From the NCBI GenBank assembly GCA_021464415.1, contig CM038470.1:32726122-32790121 (forward strand): a stretch of DNA of 64,000 nucleotides, read 5' to 3'. The stretch is from Lonicera japonica (lineage: Eukaryota > Streptophyta > Magnoliopsida > Dipsacales > Caprifoliaceae). The notes beneath the pieces are model-generated. The model was not told the DNA's origin, searched no databases, and worked only from the letters and a program-made list of their open reading frames with translations. A program made the position numbers and the translations under genes. The first letter of the stretch is position 1. Each line of letters begins with the position of its first letter. Shown piece by piece: positions 55,499 through 64,000 of the stretch.

Positions 55499-55999
55499 TA
55501 TTATATTCTTTTTTTGAATGTTATTTATGGTTAAAAATAAAAGATTTTTTTTTAAAAAATTCAGATTCGATTATCGGATTGAATATCCATTAAGCTCACA
55601 AAATCGGATATTTATTTGATTATTAACAATATGTTAGATTATCGAATCGGTTTGAATTTTCTTCCCTTAATAGATCGAATTAGATATAGAGTGATCTGGT
55701 CAAAATCCGATCCATTGACATGTTTACAATTAAAAATAACTCACCCATTAAATATGTGTTAAAATAACACACAACATGAACAAAGCTTTAAAAATACCTG
55801 CGCATAAGAATAAGAACAATGACAAATGTAGAGTTAGTCGCCCAAATATATTAACTACAATTAGATAGTGTTGAAATAAATTACACGTAGGATTTTCTCT
55901 CTCTAAAACTCTCTAATAATATATATATTCTATTTATTTTCTATATTTGCCAATCGGTTCTTTTACAAGTCTGGCCTTTTTTTAATCATGGCCTAATTA

Positions 56000-57056
56000 A
56001 ATGATTTTATGGGCATGACATTAACTTACGCTCCCCAGTCCAATATCGTTCGCGAAAACTCAATCCAGTTGATGATTGTTATTACGTAAAGAGGGAGGTT
56101 ATGGAAATGCAAAATGGATTTGTCCTCATCTAAAAATGTGAATGATGACATCATGCTCTTCGCGAGTCGTCCTAAGGGGCCTTCCCATTCGATGGATGGC
56201 TTAGAGTGTTTTCTAGCAATGCCAACTATGGCTTTGATTGCTTCTCTTTTTGAATCTGGAGATAATTCAATTTGGTCGAAAAACCACTTAAATTTTACGC
56301 AACATCACATTTTTATGATGGCTTGTTCTGGGTGTCTTCTTCTTCTAGTGTTTTGAGTGCTTCTTCAATGATTGACAAGACTTCTTGCGGAGGGTTCTAA
56401 GCGGAAGGGACCATGGCATTTCTTTATTATGTTCCAGGAACGTCTGATTGTTTATATTCTGAGTCAAGTTTTTGTGTTGAAGAGTTCCTTTCTTAAGCTG
56501 CCCATCGATTAACCTTCATAAGGTGTAACATTCTTTCATCAGGTGGCTTATTGTTTTATGTATTTTGTAGAAATTTGGGGATTTTTTTCTGCTTCTATTG
56601 GGTTCATTCGGTTTGGTCATGGTTTTAAAAAAAATTCTCATACTAGAATTTTTTATATATCCATGGCTTCTTTTACCCCTCGAATGGTAAGGTAGGGGGA
56701 GTATTAACCCTATTATACATTTGTCGTTTGTTGCCATCGCGTATACCGTCTGTGTAATTAACAACGTCATTCTTTTCGGCTTGATGGTTATCTGTCTCAC
56801 GTATAGTATGTCCTCAGTCCAAGTTACGGTACATGCTTACTAAATTCAACCTTTTTTAGACTGATGGACCAATGTTTCTTACGTTCTCGACGAACTTTCT
56901 GAACATGCCGTGTGCGTCATTTATTATATGGACTTTGTATTCATCCAGTAGTCCTTCAGCACATATTTGGATTAATTTTTCTTCGGTCACGCATTTTGTA
57001 ATATATAAAGATTTATCCCGAAAACACTTGATATAGTCCATGATTTATTTACCTGG
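56000..57056 (-). mobile_element. Ty3-gypsy gag remnant (copy B)
   Basis: Counterpart of 44280-45337. A slightly longer frame (56516-56800) survives here, containing FYKIHKTISHLMKECYTL; the segment EEKLIQICAEGLLDEYKVHI is also kept. Still interrupted by stops. Confidence 0.65.
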
Positions 57057-58917
57057 TGTGAACACCTCATTTTGCGACCCTCGCAAGAATTTTGATCTCT
57101 GGAAAAATGAACACGCATGCATGCACGAGCATTCCTAACTGCATACATACTACATACATATGATACAGGTCAAAGAAGGAAGCCGAAAAGACCCCCAGAC
57201 GAGAAATTACGAGAATTACCAGAAACTGTCGGAACCAAAAACCGTCAAAACTCTTGAAAACTTGTGAAAGGAGAGTTACCCAATTCTGATCTTCCTCAAA
57301 CTTTGAGGGTTGTTAGATTCTTCCATAAGGAGTAACATACTCAAAAATCAGCTCGATCTGACGGTCGGATCTTTAAAAATTTTAAAAATCGGGAGTTCAT
57401 TTTGAGTGATCAAATGGAGGCCTTCTCGAAGTTAAACCTTCGTTTTTGGGGCTGGTTCTAGGGTTTATAGGTCTAGTTTGTCGGTTTTTTGATTTTTCAT
57501 TGTTTTATGCTTGATTCTTGTTCCGTATTCAAATAGTTTATAATTTTTTCATACTATTCATATGTGATTCATTATTGCTCATTAGTAATCTGATTTTATA
57601 GAATTTTTAGGGTTTAAGTATATTTTGTTTAGTTTTTGTCAATTTTAAGTTTGTTTACCGTTTTAGCTGTAAAATCTTCGTTTTAAATCAAAATTGCAAA
57701 ATTCCAAAGTTAAAATTTTCAAATATGATTTTTTACATTATTAGGTTTGTGTCTACTTTTTTTCATGATTTCTAAGCTTATGTTCATGTTTGGTTTGATT
57801 ATGTTTACCTAAATCCTTAGTTAGGGGTCCGTAGTGAAAAATGCGTGATTAATCTTTGAATGTAATCCAATTTAGGTTTGAATCTGGTATTTTCATTGGT
57901 TATAGATCACCTACTAAATGATTGAGTATTTTCTTATCTTTGCATGCGTTAAAAACATGTTTCCATAAGTTAGCTCAAAAGTTCCATTTGATTAAGAACT
58001 GTAAAAACGTCGATTCACGGATTTTTGCACTAAAACCCTAACGTGGCTAATTTGAGGACGGTATTTATCCTCTAATTAATTAGGTTAGTTTTTTAAGTGA
58101 ATTGGCTGATTTGGCGCTATTTTGGTATTTATTCACATAAGTGCTGAGAAAGTGCTAGTTTTGACTTTTAGCATTTATTTTAAGACATAGTTGCTTTGAA
58201 TCACGTTCAAATATATTCAAACCTTATAGGAGGGTTAAGCTACTAATTTTTGAGAAATTTAATTAACTTGAATTTTTTTTCACGCACTAGCAATACTAGG
58301 TTTTAAATTACGTTTTTTCAAAGTCAAAAGCTTCACTATCGGATTCTATTGCTTAAAGCTAGTCTCTATAGTCTTTGTCACGCATGGGTTATGATATACT
58401 TTTAGTAATCATATAAATGGATGGTTGGAGAGTCTAAGAGCTGAATCTTAGAGGAAAATCTTATTTAAACTTAGATTTGGAATACCCGATTGGACTAGTT
58501 TCGTACTCCCTAGTTACGAATACCCCTAACGTTTATTTTTCATTGATTTAATTTTATTTTATATTTTGATTTATTTAGTTAGTGCGTTGTTTTATTTATT
58601 TAGTTTAATTGCATGTTCTCTTAGTGCATTTAGGAAGCCTCTTAGGTAAATAACTTGTGCTTATGGATTCCCTTTACTTTTGCACCCCAGGATTATATTT
58701 ACTTTTAGTTTTGTTAATTAGTAATTCTAATTTAGTTTCATTTTTCCTTTATTCTATCATCTTTTCCTTTCTTCCATCTGAGAAAGATAACTAGAAAAAT
58801 ATATTCATTTCCTTCCCTGTGGTTCGACCTTGAATTTTCCCAAATATACTATAACTTGACCGTTTGCACCTAAGCGTATCAACTTGCTCTGTTTAGGCGT
58901 TGTCAACCAGACTCTAT

Positions 58918-59845
58918 CACCCTCATTCATATACTTATTGCGAGTCAGACATCGCACCGAGCTTCATCACCCTATTCATTCATCATGTAAGTGTTAAAAC
59001 CTCGTACCGGGCTTCATTGCCCCATTCATTCATTCATTCATTCATTCATTCATCATGTGCATGTCACAACACTGCACAGGGCTCTATCGCCCCTTATTTA
59101 TTCATATATTGCACGTCATACACAACACCAGGCTCCATCGCCTCATTCATACACTTATTGCGAGTCAAACACCGCACTAGGCTCTATCGCCCTTATTTTT
59201 AACATATTTTGTAGGTTATGGAACCTTAATCGAGCTCCAATGCCCAATTTCTTTCTTTTTTTGCAAGACGAAAATCGTAGTCAAATCACTACTTCTTTAA
59301 TGGTATTTAATACCATCAATTTAAACACCGTTCTAGTTAGGCAACGTATCGGGCTACATCGCCATTCACTGTGCCAGTCAAACAACACACCGAGCTACAT
59401 CGCCATTCATTGTGCTAGTCAAACATTGCACCGGGCTACATCGCCAATCATCATGCCAGTCAAACACTACATCGGGTTAAATCGTCAATCACTGTGTTAG
59501 TTAAACACTGCATTGCACTACATCACCAATCATCGTGTTAGTCAGACACTACATCGGGCTAAATCGCCAACCAACTTGCAAGTCAAACACTACACCAGGT
59601 TACATCGCCAATCACCATGCTAGTCAAACAATACACTGGGCTATATTGCCAATCAACATGCAAGTCAAACACTACACTGGGCTAAATCGTAAATCAACGT
59701 GCAAGTCAAACATTGCATCGGTTACTTCGCCAAACACTGTGCTAGTTAGACATTGCATTGGGTTAAATCGCCAATCACCATGCTAGTTACACACGGTACC
59801 ATGTTATATCAACAATTATCATGCGAGTCAGACACTACACTAGTC
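58918..59845 (+). repeat. minisatellite 1, 41-bp unit (copy B)
   Basis: Unit-for-unit match to the array at 47190-48115, with a few substitutions and three more ATTC units in the leading part. Confidence 0.85.
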
Positions 59846-60143
59846 TAATTTTGATTAAAGATCAAACTAGGTGAATTACTTTTGTCTCATTCATTTATCC
59901 TTTACTTGTTAATATCTAATTTTTATTGTTATACTTTGAATTAAGTCAATTTGAAAAAATGTTGATATTTGCCTTGCAAGGCCATTTAACTAACAAGTTT
60001 CACAGAAGTATTAACAATCAACAAAAAAAAATCTTTGGTAAAAATAACAAGTATGCAGATAATCGAAGAAAATAAAGATGTCAAATTTAAGATGAGAGTG
60101 TTCTAAACTGAATACAAGTCTGAGAAAAAATGGTAAAATCATA

Positions 60144-60675
60144 CGTGCATTTGTACTAACTTTGTCTTTTAGGGACATTTTTAGTAATTTTATACCGAAC
60201 AAGTAAACATTTGTTCTAACTTTGTCTTTCAGGGGTATTTTAGTAAGTTCTTACTGAACATGTAGCTATTTGTGCTAACATTGTCTTTCGGGGGTGTTCT
60301 AGCAATTTCCTACTAAACAGGTAGCCATTTATGTTAACTTTGCCATTTAGGGGCATTTTAATAATTCCCTACCTAAACGGTAGCCATACATGCATTTGTG
60401 CTAACTTTGTCTTTCAGGGGCATTTTAGTAATTTCCTACCTAAGTGGTAGCCATTCATACTAACATTGTCTTTCAGGGAATCTTAGTAATTGTATACCAA
60501 ACAGGTAAACATTTGTACTAACTTTGTCTTTCAAGGGCATTTTAGTAATTTTCTACTGAACAGGTAGCAATTTGTACTAACATTGTCTTTCAGTAGCACT
60601 TTAGTAATATTCTACTTAAGTGGTAGCTATTACTGCTAATACTATCTTTTAGGGACATTTTTATAATTTAGGCAA
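60144..60675 (+). repeat. minisatellite 2, about 60-bp unit (copy B)
   Basis: Counterpart of 48414-48945 with the same number and order of units, so the array expanded before the segment was duplicated. Confidence 0.85.
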
Positions 60676-62029
60676 ACCAATTCCCGAAATGACAAGACAA
60701 CCTGTCTTCGAAAAAGGCAAGACAAATGCCCAATCTCCCGAAATGGCAAAACGAACGATTCAGTCTCCCTCAAAGGAAAGACACATTTATCCACCAAAAT
60801 GGGGAATGGGATAGTCGAAATGGGATATGCTTTTCGAACTTGACCCAGTGTATATTTAAGGCAATTACCTCTTTTTTAGGAAAAACAACTGTGGGGTCAT
60901 ATTTTAGAAGGTACATACGTGTCAATAAATCCGGATTTTACTTTTTGAAATTACTTCTTAACGTTTTACATTCATTATAACTGCACAAGCGCCAAGGGGC
61001 TTTGTCGATACCTCATTCCATGACTCTTATACTTTCGTGCAATACTGTTTTCGATTAAAGGCTCGAATGGGAATTCATAATTACAGAATTCATAGACCCA
61101 AGTAGAATGGGCCAAAAATCCACGAACCAAGGAAAACCCTAGTGGTTAATCGGATTCCCCTTTTAGCCCGATTCATCGTACGAAAGTCATAGCAAAGTTT
61201 ACCCTGAACAATAGGAAGAATGACCAAAATGGTTTACAGAAAGACCGTATGGATGATCTGATGCTGAAGGCAATAGTACTTGCTATATAAGCCATATTAG
61301 ACCTTAAGGCAGAGGTTCGATTTTCAATCTCAAGCAGAGAGAAAACAGAGAAAAGAACTAAAATTGACAATTAAAAAGAGGCTTAAACAGAGAGAAAAGA
61401 AAGAGGGATTTTTATCCAAATTTGCTAGATTTGTAAAGAATTTGTAATACGATCTTGTTTTCCAAAATAAAGCATTAGGTTTATATTTTTAGTTGGCTTG
61501 ATTTTGATACCAAAAACACTTTTTTCGTTATATCTGTTTGAGCCAAATTGAAGATTTGAAGATACAACAATTAACAGAAGCTCGCCAAACTTACCGGATG
61601 CACCTCACATAATTCTTGACCTAAGGTAAGTTGGTTATATGGTTTGATTCAAAATATAGGTAGTGGTCGAGCTTAAAATTAAAAATTAAAAACTTTTGAG
61701 TTAAATCTATTTTTAAGTATTTTTATCGAGTTTTTGCCTAAGTCTGAAAAGCCTAATCGACACAAATTATTGAGGAAACTTATTTTTTTTCATATATAAT
61801 ATGTTCCATAAAGATGTTTCTGAAATTTGAGTTGAATTGGTATTCAAACGGATTTAATACGGCGAAATAAAAGTAAAAAGAAAAATTAAAATAAAAGAAT
61901 TTTAAATAAATGATTTTATTAAATAAAAGAAAAAGTTTAAGTTAGTTAAACTTTTGAAAAGTCAAAGATTCCTTTCAAAAATTAAAACCCACGTCTGCAT
62001 TCCTTAAGCAATTTCCAAAATGGCCAAGC

Positions 62030-62237
62030 GGAGTAGAAATTTGTTAACCCTCCTTTAATAAGAATTTGTTAACCCTCCTTTAATAGGGTTATGGTGATCC
62101 TTGCATTTGATTGGTGGATATAATAAAAAGTGTGGGGCTCACCAAACTGTGGGTTTATTATTTTATTGTATCTACCAATCAAATGTAAAGGTCACCATGA
62201 CCCTCTGAAAAGGAGGGTTAACAATTGATTCCTACTC
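62030..62237. mobile_element. foldback MITE (copy B) with duplicated arm start
   Basis: Same element as 50295-50471, but AGAATTTGTTAACCCTCCTT plus TAATA is present twice in a row at the left arm, and the right edge reads AACAATTGATTCC instead of AACAAATTCC. Confidence 0.75.
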
Positions 62238-63913
62238 AGGCCAAGCCCATTATTCATTCTCAAGGCACGTGTAAGCACATAAAGGGCCAGTGCAGATTTT
62301 TTAAAGGATAGACCGGTACAACTTTTAGTAACCTAGACCGGTATGGCACTATTTTGGGTAAGGAATTGAAATCCAAGATTTCGGATCGGTCCAAGATTTT
62401 TAGGGTGTACTGGTCCGGTGTGTATTTTTCTGGGCACAAATTTTTATGGCAAAAATTTATTTTTTAATATTTTTAACCTATTCTAAAAAAGATTTTCACT
62501 CTATAATTTTTCTCTACATATAATTCTAGAGAGTTTTTTTAGGTAAAAATTATTCAAACGTTATAATCAATTTTTGAGAGTTTTAAAACACCACCTAAGT
62601 TTCGTTTACATGTCATATGAGATCCTATTGTTCTTCAACTTTAAGAGTTACTAAGTGTGGGTTCTAAATGTTCACAGTCCTGCGGGAGTGTTTTCGATTG
62701 CGATTGAAGTTTATGGTGGGATGAGTTTTTAATAAAATGGTTATCGCGCAATGAAGGAGATCGCAGATGGGGGTGAAGGATTATGATCAAGTGCATGAAA
62801 GGAGGCGATGGGTAAGCCGAAAAAGCAGGAAACGCTACGCCAAGCCAACTCCGGTTGAATTATACATTCAATGGATTAACGAGACTGTTGCGTAAATCGT
62901 GGGGAAGTAATTTTTGTAAGTCATCGAGTCTGTAATTCCGTTTTGATCATAGTGAAGTATTGTCAGTTAGTCCCAAGGATTAGTCTAACGCAATAGGGAT
63001 ACCTCATAAATTCTTTGTATTGTGTGATTGCTTTTTGTGATTGTTTGATTAATTTACTTGCTAGAAAATACAACATAGGTTTTAACAGTAAAATTGATTA
63101 GATCTAAGGTTTTAATTATGCTTATCAAATCTCAAATTGTTTTTGATAAAAACCCTAAAATCAACCTAGGCAATACTATCCCCAATTTTGAGGATTTCCA
63201 TCATAAAGTTTAATCAAACTTACTATTTTTGAGAAGTTATAATTTTCATTTATATTATATAAATCTTATATTTTATACCGCTTTTACTTCTATTGTGTAT
63301 GTAAATATTGTGTACATATCGTAAAATGGATTATAACTCGCATGCGAATTGCAGATATGCCTAAACTACTTTCCATTTCGTCAATCCTGTGTAAACTGTA
63401 CGTAGAATAGATTAAAATTAGGGCAGTACGGTCCAAAAAAACCTCCCCTGCATGCCTAAAATATTTATACATGTTATGTTTCATACAAATTGTATAAATA
63501 TGAGAAGTGTCCAAGCATTGTACGAGATGCGCAATTCTCCGTACGAGGTGCCCGATTCATCGTACAAGCTTTCTGTCCAAAAAGTCAAATTTTTGTACAA
63601 AACCAGTATGATCTTTGTATGATATTTAGCAATCCATATATATATATACAAATTTTGGGCCGTGAAACAGTAGGAGAAGAGTATAAAACCGTGAAAATGA
63701 GCATGTTCATTTAAAAGCCGAAAGGGCAATATGGGTGCCTAACACCTTCCCAGGTCGTAACATAGTCACTGAACTCACTTTGGTTACGCAGACAACATTA
63801 TATCCCAAAAGGGTACATAACACACTTTTATCCATTTTTCCAAAAAATGTACTAGTGACTTTAATCTTTAAAAACACTCGTGCTAAGTGCGCGCGCCGCT
63901 CACCGGGGCGACA

Positions 63914-64000
63914 AGGGTTCTATCAGGATTCTCACACCATGGATATGCTTTGTCTGTGAGGGATTTTAAGAACTTTCGAAGTCATAACTATGTGTTATTA
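63914..64000 (-). mobile_element. gag 5' part (copy B), cut by window edge
   Basis: Matches 52135-52221; the rest lies beyond the right edge. Confidence 0.6.

Larger units (their letters stand above)
57057..63913 (+). mobile_element. LTR-like block (copy B)
   Basis: Counterpart of 45338-52134, 6857 bp, with the same TGTGAACACC and GGGGCGACA ends. Flanks CCTGG and AGGGT. Confidence 0.5.
55499..64000 (+). repeat. 8.5-kb segmental duplication, copy B (continues past window)
   Basis: Same content and order as 43767-52220. Differences seen: a 12-bp longer ATTC run at 59022-59052, a 25-bp duplication in the foldback MITE arm near 62040-62070, small replacements near 62647-62745, and single bases throughout. 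Confidence 0.92.

Noticed and set aside
55321..55593. 90-codon frame containing unknown residues
   Set aside because: It reads through the 100-N gap.

Overview
The window is nuclear DNA of a flowering plant, most likely a eudicot. Its genes have introns with GT/AG borders, the spacers are AT-rich, and the repeats are plant types: Ty1-copia, Ty3-gypsy, LINE, TRIM, tRNA-derived SINE and several MITE families. I could not tell the genus. Exon joins below were made by eye from reading frame, splice sites and remembered family features; nothing was aligned by machine.

Layout. (1) Positions 1-2822 hold the 3' end of a RUS1-like (ROOT UV-B SENSITIVE) gene on +. Its last coding exon is 2538-2822. 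The intron before it contains a decayed LINE that has itself been split by a miniature LTR element (TRIM). (2) 8435-12244 is a four-exon JmjC hydroxylase gene on + (JMJ32/JMJD7 type, 414 aa) with a TRIM in intron 2. (3) 14889-16172 is an intronless PPR gene on +. (4) 38861-19111 on - is a seven-exon WAT1-related/EamA transporter gene (390 aa) spread over 19.8 kb. Its introns are swollen by insertions, including a complete young-looking Ty1-copia element (23041-28089), a Mutator-like element, a SINE, another TRIM and MITEs. (5) 38862-43766 is AT-rich spacer with MITEs and a tandemly duplicated segment. (6) 43767-64000 is repeat territory. An 8.5 kb stretch (43767-52220) occurs again, almost unchanged and in the same orientation, at 55499-64000. 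The second copy begins exactly at a 100-N assembly gap (55399-55498) and runs off the window. Each copy carries a degenerate Ty3-gypsy gag on -, interrupted by a 6.8 kb block with TG...CA ends that contains two minisatellites (41-bp and about 60-bp units).

RUS1, JMJ32 and a WAT1-related gene are, as I recall, consecutive loci on Arabidopsis chromosome 3 (At3g45890, At3g45880, At3g45870). The gene part therefore looks like an old conserved block, with a PPR gene lying between two of its members and many transposons added. The genes have unrelated roles (plastid/UV-B development, 2-oxoglutarate-dependent hydroxylation, organelle RNA, membrane transport), and I see no shared pathway. I found no convincing new multi-gene system. 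The strongest unusual features are the duplication at the gap, the giant LTR-like block with two minisatellites, and the young copia insertion in the WAT1 intron.
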